Shown here in pieces: positions 13,732 through 26,738 of a stretch of DNA of 64,000 nt. The notes under the pieces were generated by a model. It was given only the letters and a program-made list of their open reading frames with translations. It did not search any database and was not told the origin of the DNA. The DNA is from Hybos culiciformis (Eukaryota; Arthropoda; Insecta; Diptera; Hybotidae): NCBI GenBank assembly GCA_964007475.1, contig OZ023274.1:93622750-93686749 (forward strand), read 5' to 3'. Made by a program: the position numbers and the translations under genes. Position 1 is the stretch's first letter; each line of letters opens with the position of its first letter.

Positions 13732-14725
13732 ATGAAACTTCAAATTGTCTTATTTTGTATTTATGCAATTGCGGTAAGTTAAAAAAAAAAAATATTTATT
13801 TTATATTATTAATCAGATTAACAATTCGAATTATTATACCTACGGCGTAATTTAAAATACTGGTATTTCTGAAATAATTTTATTTCAAGAAATTAAGTAT
13901 ACAACGTAGAAGTACACAAAAAAAAATAAAATTCGAAATTTCACTTATTTGATTCGATTCTTATTTGATTCGATTCTGGAATACATTATGGAATTCGTGA
14001 GTTATTACATTCACATAGCAAACAATTTGTCATAATTTATTTTAACTTTTTTTCACCAATGTATTTTGGGACTCATTAAAAAAAATTTAATAAACATTAT
14101 TCTTTTACATTTTTACTAGGCTCAGGCTAAATCTGAATCTGTGGATGACTTTATAAAAGATCTTTTGACTACTGCTGAAAACCTGAACGTAAAAGCACAG
14201 GAAGCCAATGATTTTATAGTAGAAATTGCAGAATCTGTTACTTCCCGAGATGAACAAAAATTGATTAATGCTTTAATAAAAGGTGAAAACGAATACACAG
14301 ATCTTATTGAAGAGAATTCCGAGTGTATAACAAACATATACCTTGACGGCAAAGTTAAATTATACAGTGATGTTAAAAAATGTGGTTTTCCTTTTAATGA
14401 ATCAGCCAGATATGGGGCAATTGATGTGCACGGTCTTGTTGAACGCATGAAATCGCAAATACGTAATTTTAGATCAATTGCTCAAGAATGTGAAAAATTA
14501 GAACCAACAGAAGCATCTCAGTGTCTTAAAGACCGTATGGCTTCATTTAAAGATAATCAAATGAGCACTGTTAATATGCTTCATAAATATTTCGTTGAAA
14601 TTCATGACATGATGATTAAATACGAAAAAGAAGCAACAGAATGTACAGGCAATGCCATTGTTAACTTTAATCAATTAATACAAAATATTTTCAAATCAAT
14701 TAAAAATTGCATTGGTGAACAATAA
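13732..14725 (+). CDS. Secreted cysteine-containing protein, single-unit paralogue
   Basis: Exon 1 (13732-13773) encodes MKLQIVLFCIYAIA, one residue type away from the neighbour's start, and ends at GTAAGT. Exon 2 (14120-14725) begins after TTTTACTAG in phase 0. The product is 215 aa with a signal peptide. The mature part starts with a charged helix ending in AQEAND, matching the linker between the neighbour's units. One diverged unit follows (ESVTSRDEQKLINALIKGEN, then SECI, VKKC). A segment of about 55 aa absent from the neighbour contributes AQEC and SQCL. The familiar end is NAIVNFNQ...IKNC. There are six cysteines. The conserved FNxT sequon of the neighbour has become FNQL. The 3' UTR has AATAAA at 14769. 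Function is unknown; duplication with its promoter suggests expression in the same tissue as its neighbour. Confidence 0.82.
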
Positions 14726-14774
14726 TTAATTATATTCTGTAAATTTGTTTAACGCTGTGTTTTATTTAAATAAA

Positions 14775-17100
14775 ATATTTACATTTAATTTTATTGATAC
14801 ATAATAAGGAGAAAATTATTTAAAAATATTATTGTCATTAAATATTTATGTACATAACGTGTTAGCAAACAATGTAAATAAAGTGAATCGAGATTTTCTA
14901 GGTCATAAAAAAAAAACAGTGTTCGACTTTTATTCGACAACAAATTATAGACTAGGTGCTAGCGAACGCTAGACATAGTATCGAACCTAAGATTTTTCTC
15001 TCAGTAAGACTACATTTTTTTAGTAGGTAAGAATCTTTGAATGATATGAGCCTGGCGGGTTTCTTTGGCAGATATCAGGCACAACAAAACAATGCAGGTA
15101 CAATTTTCAACGAATCGCTGTCAATGACACCTTTAATGTTTCTTCAAATAGTTATACATTTTTATTATTATTCAGTATTCGAAATTCGAAGTTCTCGACC
15201 ACTGAAGGCTAGATATTATTTCCGTGTAAAATTGAAATACAGATCCTATTTAAACGGGCGAAGTCGTGGTTCTTTGTTATCGATTTATGAGATAATGGCC
15301 AAGTTTTTATTTAACTAAAACCTAATACACAAAAATATTAAATTCAAAAAAACTTTTTTTTAAACTCTTCTAATCATTCGTATCACCTGAACCACAATGC
15401 ACTTTGAATTTCTTAAAGAACAAACTCTGGTAGTTGGTAGAACTGAACAGAGGTCATTAATATTATATATTAGCTTAACCAACAAAATTAACTTGAATAA
15501 ATGTCAGAAAAGAATATAATCGTCGATTGCATTATAATTGAATATAATTAAATATATAAAACTTTTTTTTTTTCATCATAAAACGCCTATAAATGTTTAA
15601 AGAAAAAAACTTTTAATTTCATTAAACTTGTAATTAATTCCCTTTTACCTTTTTTTTCATTCTGTCATTCTTTATTTAAATTTATTTTATTTTTATATTT
15701 AGGTCGTTCAGAATGATTTATAAGAAAAATACTTATACGATATTCGGTACACGAAATGCACTCAATTTGATCTTGAATACTTCAAATATTTTTTACTTTC
15801 GTTATCATTTTCAACTCAAGAATATTAAGAACTAAATATCAATTTTCTTCTACTTATAATCAGTATTTACATGACAAACATTTTTAACAACACTATGTGC
15901 AGAATAATTCGCTCATATAAAAATATTGCAATTTTTTTTCTGATGGAAAAATCTAAGAGAAATCGCTTGTTCATGAAAGAATTAAAAAAATTTTAAAATA
16001 AATATTTTTTTTTTTTCCTTTTATTTCGCAGAAGAATTCTTAGCAAATTTACAATTTATTTTTCTCAGAAAAAAAAAAATTAAATAATAATTATAATATT
16101 GAATATTAAAATTATAAATATTATCAAATTGTTATGAGAATTAATAGACTGTGACATTAATAAATATATGGTGATCAATGGATAATTATAAAAGTAAATA
16201 GAAATAACAATATTGTGATATGAAAATTAAATTTTTTAACATCCTTAATTACTAATTTACTATACATCAAATTGATAACAAAATAACATTGCATCCCCAA
16301 ATTATGGCAAATATTCTACTTCTATTATGACTTGATAAGAAATAGTGCGAATTTATTTATCTAATCCTTTATGTAATTGAGTTTAAACTGACGTTTTTAG
16401 CAAGTTGTTTTCCATCTAAAATGAAAAACTAGACTATATTATGTTTTCATCTTTTGGAGTCTGCTTAAAATCGTATACAAGCATATAAACATTCTCTTTT
16501 ATAAGCAGGTATACACATTTTTCAAGTTCATGCGAAATAAATTTTCTGACAGGTTTCAATTTAATAGTTAGGTATAACCATTTAAAATCATTGCAATTAT
16601 GATCCCGCATAAATTTCAACTATTATAGTACCTTAAATATACACAATTAAAAACATTTAACAATAATTCAAAAAAAATTTTTTAACTCAAATCTTAAACT
16701 CAAATAAAATATTGAGTTAAAAAAAAAAAAACAATATGTTAAATAATAATAACCACTTATTTCCTAAAAAAAAAAAAAAATGTTCTTTTCAACATTATTT
16801 TAACAGTAAAAAAAAAAGATACAATTTTATTTTTTAAGCTTTTACAACAACTCTTTTTACAACATTTACCGTAAAATTTTTCATTCTCTTAAAAAATATA
16901 TATTTTCCAACTTTTATTTTCATGTGAGTGGTAAATTCAATGAAAAATTTTATGATTTTTTTTTTTTTTTATGTTTTTCTACTATCTAAAAACTGTAATA
17001 TTTTTTTTTGTCTTGATAATAAATTTTAAAGAAAAAAAAAAAAAAAGCTTTAAAAATATTTTCGCTTTTTTTTTTCTTCAATTTTAATTTTAAGTTATAA
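14775..17100. other. Non-coding stretch with a compositional island
   Basis: I see no supported gene. The part at 14940-15320 is less AT-rich and contains CTAGCGAACGCTAG and, on the minus strand, AGGTTCGATAC, which resembles a tRNA B box. The 93-codon frame at 15037-15318 has no recognisable domain. The island may be an old transposon or SINE remnant. The rest is poly(A)/poly(T)-rich. Confidence 0.4.
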
Positions 17101-17579
17101 TTTTTTTTTCTCGATCATTGATCCGTTAGATCTCAAGCAAAGCAGTTATATTTCGCGGCGCGTTTAAGACGAAAAAAATTTAACATTTAACACTCAGTTT
17201 TTTTTTGTTTTTGTTTTTCTTAAATTTTTGTGTTTTATTTCAATTGTCTCTTTTTCTCTAAAAAAATATCCAAAATTGGATCTTTTTAAAAAGAAAACAA
17301 AAAAAATAATAAAAGAATTATAAGACAAATTAATCTCTGTTGCTGCTGAGCTGCGCGTATTACAGAAATTGCATTTAATTTTTTTTTTTTTTTTTTATGA
17401 AAAATAACGCTCAAAAGAAAACCGAAAAATAATTTTACAAGAGAATATAAAAAATATACCACCAAGTTTTTATTTCTTTTTTTTTTTTCATTATTATTAA
17501 ACTTGATTTAGTTTTTTTTTTTATTAACTGTGTGTAATTTTTATAGTTTTCAAGTATAACTTAAATAAATTTTAAAAAT

Positions 17580-17635
17580 ATCAAATCAGTGTTATATTAC
17601 GACGCGACTCGCTTATATCCTGGTTCGCTTGAAAT
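17580..17635 (+). promoter_or_regulatory. Candidate TATA-less core promoter of the + strand gene
   Basis: TCAGTG at 17586, an Initiator-like match, is followed by a locally GC-rich stretch, ACGACGCGACTCGC, and GGTTCG near +35. This resembles the MTE/DPE architecture of fly promoters. It lies about 990 bp upstream of the signal-peptide exon at 18576. A second Initiator-like TCAGTT is at 17194, after a CGCGGCGCG island. The assignment is weak. Confidence 0.25.
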
Positions 17636-18575
17636 TAGAAATAATAGAAATTTATATATACACGTATATATTTTAATGTATATATAATATAGTTTTGACA
17701 ACAAGAAAACAAAAAACAAATATTTCTTTTTTTTCTGCTGCTTACTTGAAATTTTTTTATTTATTTTTTAATTTTTTTTTTTTTTGTTAATGGATTTGCG
17801 AATTAATAACACTATTTTTTGCAAATAAAAGAAAGTAATTAAGATTGTAAAAATAAAATTGTAAAAACTAAATAAAAGAAAAGAACTAAAAAAAAACTAG
17901 AAGTACTTTAAATTAGTGAAAGAAATAAAATACAAAAATTAATTGGAGCATTAAGAAATTAATTCTGTTTTTTTTTTTTTGCTAAAAATTCTTTTCTTAA
18001 TATTTTTTAATTTAATTTTTATATTTTATTCTAATTTTGGAAATTTGCGAATAAAATCATTAATTAAAGTTTTTTTTTTTTTTTTCTTTAGTTTTTTTCA
18101 GTTTTTCTATTTCTTTATTTCGAAATTTTGAACCAACAAAAAAAAAATAAAATAAAAAATAACAAAAAAAAAAAATCAATTAAGCTGTCAAAAAAAGAAA
18201 ATATAAAAATAACAAACAATAAATGAAACAACAAAAATAAAAATTAATCAATGAATGATTGAAGAAAGATAAAAAAAATAACAAATATTTTTACAAACAA
18301 AAAAAAATAAAAATAAAAGAAAAATTAATTCTGAATAAGAAAAAAAAAATCTAAACTGAATCCGGAAACAAAAAAATAAAAATAATTAGAATTTATAAAG
18401 AAAAAATAAATCAGATTTTAATTTATTTCTTTGTCTAGCAAAAGAAAGGTGAAAATTATAATTTGTTTTTTGTTTTATTTTTTTTCTTTTTAAATAAACA
18501 AGAAAAAAAAAATTCAATAAAAATAAATAAATAATACTAAAAAAAAAAAAAAAGAATTACACCATTAATAAATAA

Positions 18576-18711
18576 ATGAAAATGTCAAAGTGGAAATTTT
18601 CAACAAATAATTATTTATTTTTAATGAAATTATTTATTTTAACATTTCTATTTCTATTGGATACCAATAATGTGAACGGTGTTCGAATACAAAATAAGCC
18701 TCGCATTAAAG
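18576..18711 (+). CDS. First coding exon of an unidentified secreted or membrane protein
   Basis: The frame starts at ATG 18576 (a second in-frame Met is two codons later) and runs 45 codons plus one base to a consensus donor, AAAG/GTATGT. Residues 1-16 are polar. Residues 17-35 form a hydrophobic signal core, LMKLFILTFLFLLD, with likely cleavage after VNG, leaving VRIQNKPRIK as the start of the mature chain. A long AT-rich 5' leader precedes it. Such N-terminal exons ending in phase 1 are common in secreted and receptor proteins. I do not recognise the gene. Its remaining exons must lie downstream, possibly beyond the receptor cluster, which is on the opposite strand. Confidence 0.6.
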
Positions 18712-21700
18712 GTATGTAAAAAAAATTAATTTAACAGTTTTTTTTTTTTTTACCTTTTGTCCTTTAATGTTAAAGAATGTTAATATTTCAATTGTACCTT
18801 TTTCAACAATTGAAGTAATAATAAAAAATTTCGAACTAACTATATCCACTTGCAGCATACAATATAGAAATATGTTAAGTGGATGCAAAAACGAAAAGCA
18901 AAGTCAAGGTCGAGAAAAGTTTTTCTAATAAGTTTTTTACTGAACTTCAAATTGTACAAAATTTTGCATTCGTCTCACGAATTGTATCTATGATCTACAT
19001 TAAACGAAAATATTTTCAGCCAAAAACTGCTCTAGCTTAATTATTTTTGATTATATATAAGTTATAAAAAATTAATAAAAATAATATATAAATATAGTTT
19101 TGTATAAATTTGTATTAATTATAAATACGGGAATTTCTCATTTATTAGGCACGTCGGACTTTGTAAAACAGAAAAAATTTCGATGTCTTAAACATTTTAA
19201 ATTATGGTTTCAATCACATTTTCCGCAGGAACAATAAATAAGAATAATGTGAATGTAGAAAACATTTAAAATGAACCAATTAAAGCAATGTTATAATAAG
19301 TATTTCAAAGATATAATTTAATTATAGCATTCAAGGCGCACGAATTATGAACTACGAAATGAAGTCAAAATCTTTCTAACATCAGGATAATTTTAGAAAT
19401 TAGAAGATAAATTGCTAATTTTTTTAAATTTCTAAAACTTAATATCTTAATATTAATTTGTCTTTTTTAAGAATAGTAAAATAACTTATTTTATTTTGGG
19501 ACCAATTATTTTTTTCAATGCATTTCTTTTTTAATATTATTTTTTATGTAATTTTCTTTGACCGTTTTTTTTTTTTTTGTTTTTATATAATATTTATAAT
19601 CGCCTTAAATTGGAAAAAAAAATTAAAAAAAATTACTAAACGTTTTATAACTAAATTAAGCCATTACAAATTTGGTATTATAGACTAGGCAAGCGGTCAA
19701 CTTAATATTTAAAAAATAAAAAAATATATATTTTATCATAATTTATGTATGGCTTTCAATCAGTTTTTTTTTTTTATTTTAATGAGCATAACTTAACTTC
19801 CTTATAAAAAAAATAATAATTTTTATACACATTAAGTACACAGTAAAAACATTATAGTTACCTACCTATGTATATAAAAAGTTTAATGTATTTCAAATAT
19901 TTTTAAATTTTTCTAACATTGAATAATAATAACTATTTTCATTTTTTATTATTGATTTGCTAAATCTACTTACAAAAAAAAATTTATCGGCACGAAAAAA
20001 AATTCTTGACATTTAATTGCACCATTATTGTTGCTACTTTTTTAAAATAATTAAAAAATGGGTGTTTCCGATCTAACTGAGTTCAACAATCATTCAAAAT
20101 AAATCTATTATTTTATTTTATAGGATTTTTGAATTAAGCAGAACAAAATAAAAGTTATGGAAATTTGATTTAATTAACAGGAATATAATTAAGTTAAAAA
20201 TCCATCAGAAACGAATCAGAAATAATGTTTGCATATTCAATGTAATTCTAAATTTGTTCAAAATAAGGAAAAAAATAACATTAAAATAGATCATAACTTC
20301 GAATTTCACATTGCACCAAATATCGTTATCGCCTTAATGAACCACACTAATGTAAATTTCTCTAGAAACGTTTATTTATTTTTATTTTTTTCAATTTTAC
20401 CAAGTTGAAGGAGAAAACCTTAAAAATCATTAAATTACCTTCTTTGGGGTTAAATTTTAAATCACCAGAACTAAAAATAAATCAAGGTGTAATGAAAATT
20501 AAAAATTTTAGAATTATTTGTTATATTTTTTAACCTTTGACGATATAGTTTTCTCATTATCGTTATTATAAAATATAAGATATATACAACACAAGTATTA
20601 ACGTTAGTAATGCAATATTAAAGTACCATTTAAACTTTTATGATAAGCTGATTAAAAATAAATCAACAATGTCAATCAAACTATGTAATTTTAACCTTTA
20701 AATTCACGGAAATAATTTGAACAAAAAAATTCATTCATAATATTTTAGTTCAATAAACTAAATCAATTATATAATGCTTAAAGTCAAGAGTTTTTGCTCA
20801 AGTTATTGTATTTTAATTAAATTCTAATAAATCGATCGCATTCAAAAACAAACCGAATTTAAAATTTATTAAAGTTTGTGAACTTAACTGAATAAAAAAG
20901 TATTACAAGTTTCTTCCAGAAAAAAAATATTCATTACCGCTGGTTATATCCATTTAACCTCCTTTTAATACAAAATAATTTCCATTTTTATATTAATTTA
21001 ATTATTTGCACTGTTTTCGATTTGTTTTGTCTCACTTAGAAAGAATAAACAGCCGGTTCGAGTTTTAAAAAAATAATTTTCACCCCATTATAATATTAAA
21101 CCATAAATATACAAATTAAATGTTATACAAATTAATTCAATATTTATTACTTTTTCTATCATTATCCTACAATGTACAGCATTGCTCACATACTTAAAAT
21201 TAAAAACGAATCATCATCTTTAAACTAAAAATTATTTTTAAAAATAAAACGTTTATCAAATTTTATATTTTTTACTTTCCCATAGCAAAATAATTTCAAA
21301 TCATTAATGTGCGTGAAAGTCTTAATAAAATTTTAATTTAATATTTTTTACTTTTTTTTTTCTCAATAATTTCACTTTAAGAAAATCAAAAGACTTAAGA
21401 CACAAACTTGACTATAAAAACAATAAATGTTATTATAATGTTTATAGTTGAAACATACTAAATACTGGATTAAAAAAAAATTGAAAAGGAAGAATAAAAT
21501 TATATGGGTCAATCAATTCTGTGGTATTTCTATTGAATTATGTTGAAACTTCTATTTAACCAGTTTTACACTATAAACGGTTATTAACTTTGATTTTCAT
21601 TTAATATAATTAACTACACATTTATTAAACAAGTTTGTTTTGAAAAAATAAGAAAAAAATGAAGAATATTATGAAAATAAAAATGAAAACTTAGAAACAA

Positions 21701-22437
21701 AAAAAAAAAATTAAATAAATAAATAAAATAAATGCATTTAAAAACAGACAGCAAAAAATTAAACTATGTTACTGTGGAAATGTGCTAAGAGAGCAAAAAT
21801 ACCAGATTTATATTTAATTCTCGTTTTTATTTTTTTCTTCTTTTTTTTTTCCTAGTTTTCTAGACATCTGTGATTATTATCTTTGATCAATTTTTTCTTG
21901 AAATTTTTCCACATAAGTAATATAAATGTATATAAATTTTTATTTTTCACATATTTCAAAATTAATTATTTTAGATAAGGCAAAAAAAAAAATTAAAAAT
22001 AAAATAATAAGATTTATGTATGTTTAATAGTTTCCTAACTAGCTACTGTCATTAAGTACTTCTTGTTAATATTATTTTATACTTATAGTCTTTTTTTTTT
22101 CTCTCTACAACTTAATTAGATATAATTTTTTTTCCCATAACTTGAAATTCAAAGAATTTTTAAATCAGTCGGCATTTTTTACAATTATTATTATTTAATT
22201 TTTTTTTTTTTTTAACTTTTATAAATAATGAAAACGTTATCGACACTATTATTTTTCAATTCATTAATTAATTTTATATAAAATGTTAAAACAAGATATT
22301 TTGCAAAAAAAAATATATCGTGATCGTAATCGTTAAACAGTTACTTCTGAAATTAATTTTAAGAACTGATGTTACGTTAAGGTAAATGTTTTGTGTTTTT
22401 GTCATAAGAACAAAATTTCATAATTTTTATATTATAG
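18712..22437. other. Probable intron, nothing else seen
   Basis: AT-rich DNA with poly(A)/poly(T) runs and no exon-like or repeat structure that I can support. It would be intron 1 of the + strand gene if the exon at 22438 is real. Confidence 0.4.
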
Positions 22438-22491
22438 TTAATTTAAATTCAATAATTGATTTAATCGATTATTCTGTGGGTGACGGCGCTG
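22438..22491 (+). CDS. Candidate 54-nt exon of the + strand gene
   Basis: An acceptor (TTTTTATATTATAG) and a donor (GCTG/GTATGT) bracket 54 nt. These fit phase 1 in and phase 1 out, matching the exon at 18576. Joined in frame it encodes VNLNSIIDLIDYSVGDGA. The 3' half (GGGTGACGGCGCTG) is far less AT-rich than its surroundings, as expected for coding sequence. A phase-1 continuation at 23227 would reach a stop after about 17 codons. No homology is recognised, and chance cannot be excluded in AT-rich DNA. Confidence 0.4.
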
Positions 22492-25400
22492 GTATGTAGT
22501 CTGAGGATTTTGGAATATGATTCCAAGAAAGATCTAAAGCGGCACTACTATATTGTTTAATTGTTTAAATTTAAATAATAGTTACAATTTCTATCAATTC
22601 CACTAAAAATAAATCATTCATACACATAAGTCCCTGTTTATTACTACGTAAAAATAAATATCTGGCAATAAAAAAAAAATTTAATCATATTTTGGAGGAA
22701 AAATAAATTATTATAATTTAAATTTTGACTTATAATTAAAAAAATATTTAATTATTTAAATTGTGTGAAAAAATAATTTTTTTTGATTGAAAGTTTGTAA
22801 ATTTTAAGTTAAACACTTATATGCGAAAAATCTTTATAATAGGTATGCTTTTAATTTTGAGAAATTAATTAAAAATTACACTTAAATTATAATTCCTTCA
22901 TAATTTGCATTCCAATTTTCTTGAAATTATAATATTCGCACTATTTCGTTTAATTTTAATAATTATTGGTATACTATTTTAATAATGGAAAGCGAAAAGA
23001 AATCTGCGTTATTATGTTATTAAAATGAAATTGAAAAAATTTTTTTTCGGGGCGATAACTAAAATTGGTTTAATAACAAAAATAAGCAATTTATATAATA
23101 AATACCACATACAGTATTATGAGAAAGACTAATATTTTTTTTTAATTTTAACAAATATCGTTTGCTTATCTGTTTGATATTTTCAATGATGGACTTATAA
23201 TTTTAAAATTTTTAATTTATATTACAGAACACAACAAATTAACATTGAGAACTACTGTAGAAGCTTTATACCTAAGATAACATTAATACACTTGCGTCTG
23301 CAACCAATTTCTTGCCCCAAAAATTTAATTAAACCCCTTTTTTCTTAATTAATTATTGTCCCATTCATTTTTGAACTAAAAAATTAAAAATAAAGAATTT
23401 TTTTTAACAATATATTTCCGTTTTCTTTACAAAAATTTTTTTAAATGAATAACTTAAATTCTTTTTTAATTACAACAATTATATTATTATTTCTATATAC
23501 ATTATCTTTAAACAATAAATTAGATTAAAGTTAAAAAATTATTACAAACTTGAAACAAAAAGATTTTTCGTTGTTTTATATGTTTAAAGGAAAAACCTTG
23601 TTGGTTTTACACAAAATAAATAGAATTAAATTATAAAAAAAATAATGATAATAATAATTGCATATTTTATTTTATTATTATACTCTGTTGTTTGTAGGTG
23701 GAATTTAGTATCCATATAAATTTATTAATTTAGAAATAATCACGAAATTTATTTTTATTTTTTTTTTTTTTTTCTATTATTTTTTATGTAACTAAATAGT
23801 TATTCAATTTAGATTTTTCTTTTGTACCATAAGCTTTTAACGCAAAAAAAAATATATATATAATTTTTTTATTCTGGGATTTCTTAAAACTTTATCATTT
23901 CAATAATAAAAAAAAAAACGATTATTCTCAAATTCAATTAGTAACATAGGTCATTCAATAAAAATATCGTTTGAATAATATCTAGTTTTATTTAAAATTT
24001 CAATACTACTAAGCATTACTATTAAAAATTAGATTTTTTAATTAGATCTTTATTGCAATTAGAACGAAAATAAAATATATTAAACAATTTATCATTGTGG
24101 AAAAAAAAATTTAAATATATATGCAATAAATAAATATTACTATCGAAGACAATTTGAATCCAATGAACCTCTAAATTGTAGAACATCTAATTGAACAAAG
24201 TATATATTTTGCTTAAAAAAATTGTGATAACTAAGTTATATGAATTTCAACTTCTTCACTATACTTTAATTAATATTATAATATACAATACGGTCAATAA
24301 AAGATCTCTGCACTGCAAAAAAAAAAAGATTCTACGAACTTTACAATATATTGATATTGTGGTATATCAGAAAAATGGTTTTTAAACTCTATAAACTGGG
24401 TGGTTATTTATGATATATTCATTTAGATAAAAAAAATAAAAAATAAGCATTGAATTGGCATTTAATAAAAAAAAAAAAAAAAAAAAATACAGCAACTGAC
24501 TGATGACTTTTCGGGTCAGATAGGGTGCAGTTGTAAATAAAAAAAAAAACAAAAGGAAAAATTAATAAAAATTAAAAAAATAAAAACAAAGACAAAAATT
24601 TCATATTATAATATACAAAGTTAATAATAAATAATGAGAATTTTTTTTTTTTTTATTTTTTTTTACTAATTCTTTTAGTTTATATTTTTATTTTTTATTT
24701 TTTTTTTTAATTTAAACAACAAAAACTATATTTTAGCGAGAAATTTAAAATACGTTTTTGAGTTTATAAAATATTCTTATTAACACCGACCTTATTGTAA
24801 AAATTATTTTCCATATTTGTACGTGCATGAATTTTAACATATCGGTGTCATATCTTTGTAATGTGTAATTTTTAACTTTTATTTTGATAATTTTAAATTT
24901 TTTTTTTCTTCTCAAACTCGTAAATCAAAATTTATTTTATGAGAATAGAGACAATATATATAGTGTTCACTGTCGAAATACATTTTTAACACCTTATGTA
25001 TGTAAAATTAATAATAAATAGAAAAAACCAGTATTTACCAAAAAAATATACCAAATAATGTCAAAATGTCAAATAAACATTTTCTTTTTTATTTCGTGAT
25101 AAAATAACACTAAAAATTATAGCTTTAGCACATTTTATATAAATTTATAGTAACGAGAGCTAACAAATAACGCAAATATTTCTAATGAACCATGATTTGA
25201 GAATTCGAAAAGTTTTCAATTTATATTTTTCTTAATAAAGTGTTAGAATTAAATAGTTAAATTACAGTTCATCGTACTAAGATCTTATATTTTGTACAAA
25301 ATTGTTATTATTTTATTTTTTTAATATTTAAAGCAAAAGAGAGCTTTAAAAATTATTGAATTGAATCAATAAGTTTTGTGAAAATTTAATTATTAATTTT

Positions 25401-26323
25401 AATAATATTCTTTTAGTTATGGGAACCGTGACTATTAAAATTGAAAAAAAAAAAAAAAATTATAGTCACAAAATTTTAATAACACTTTTAAAAATATTAT
25501 AAAGATAATAATTTTGTATCACAACTAATAAAAATTTCATAATATTTTTTTTTTTTTTTAGTACTTACTCTATATTTTTAATTATATTTCAAATTTTGTT
25601 ACGAAATAAAATTAAAAACTGAAAAAAAAACAAAACTGTGTTAAATAATTTTTTATGCATTTTTTTTTTTTCTGAAATTTCAAAGCAGTTTAAGTATTTT
25701 CATTTTTTTTTTAGATTAATTAAAATGATTATTTTATAGAAAAAAAAAATAAATATAACAAGAATCTTAAAATTGCTGTTTCCTTAAAATAAAAAAAAAA
25801 TATTAATTAAAATTTCCACATTTTCTTAATCATTTAAAACGGTGTAACAACTTAATAAAAACATTAGATATTAAGTTGAACAGATTTTTAAAATCGATGC
25901 TTCCCTTTTTTGGAACAAATTTTTTTTTTGGTGGAAACTAAATAAGATTGATAAATAATTGATGACAGAATGACATCGATGAACATTTTAACACAGGTGA
26001 AATTTTTATTCAGTACAAGTTCTTCTATACTTAATATATTTAAAAAAAAATACATATAATCTATAATCAGAAATTATGAGGATTTTTCTGAAAAATGGTC
26101 AGAGAAAAATTTTTAAAGCAAAAAAAAATTAGCAAGACGTCGACTTATTTCGAGTGTTCTGAGAATTGGAATAGAAAATTTATTTCATTTTTTACAAAAC
26201 CCACTCTATAAACTCAGAACTTTTTTCAAATATTTTTCAGACCACTCAAAGTTAGCCGACAGTTGCTAATTTGTTTTTTTCTTATTCGTTTTATAATTTT
26301 TTTTATATACTTAAAGATAATAG
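22492..26323. other. AT-rich non-coding or intronic stretch
   Basis: No supported gene. A small composition island at 24490-24535 carries the inverted pair CAACTG/CAGTTG and is discussed as a finding. Elsewhere there are only homopolymer-rich sequences. Confidence 0.45.
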
Positions 26324-26738
26324 TAGATTACAACACATGTTAAGAAAATTTGTTATTACAACGAGTTGTGTATACACAAAAACACATAGACACGAGTCAA
26401 TACTTATAATCCGAGACCGTTAGGTCGAGTGATATTATATTAACAAGTGTCCATGTGTTTTTGTGTATATACACAATGAGCTGTAAAACAAATTTTATTA
26501 ACATGTTTTGTATACTGTTTTAATCTGCATGTGAGAGGTAGTTGCAATCAATACATTTGCAATGCAAAAAATAAACAAAAGTTCAAAATGAAGTAAGTAA
26601 ATAAAATTTACTTAATACGAAGAATGTAAATAAAATTTACTTTATTAAATAATTACATGTGTATTGACGCATGTAATATACCATTTACCGAGCTAAATTT
26701 ACGATTGTAAATACAACTTACCGATGCATGCACATTAA
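26324..26738 (+). repeat. Composite fold-back repeat, copy 1
   Basis: It begins TAGATTACAACACATG and ends near GCATGCACATTAAAA. The left half is a hairpin: the arm with GTATACACAAAAACACAT recurs inverted about 90 bp later. The right half is bounded by imperfect inverted ends related to TTTTAATGTGCATG. An almost identical copy lies inverted at 58672-59024 and a diverged one at 53175-53659. No protein is encoded, so it is probably a non-autonomous DNA element or a nested pair of them. Confidence 0.75.

Noticed and set aside
15037..15318. 93-codon + strand frame
   Set aside because: Slightly raised GC but no signal, domain or paralogue; more likely a transposon remnant than a gene.
23227..23281. 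Phase-compatible last exon for the + strand gene (ends in TAA)
   Set aside because: Acceptor is good, but the resulting protein of about 80 residues has no recognisable features and the frame is only 17 codons; kept as a remark only.
25420..25510. Phase-1 open stretch after CTTTTAG with VMGTVTIKIEK
   Set aside because: Runs straight into a poly(A) tract and small hairpin; chance frame.
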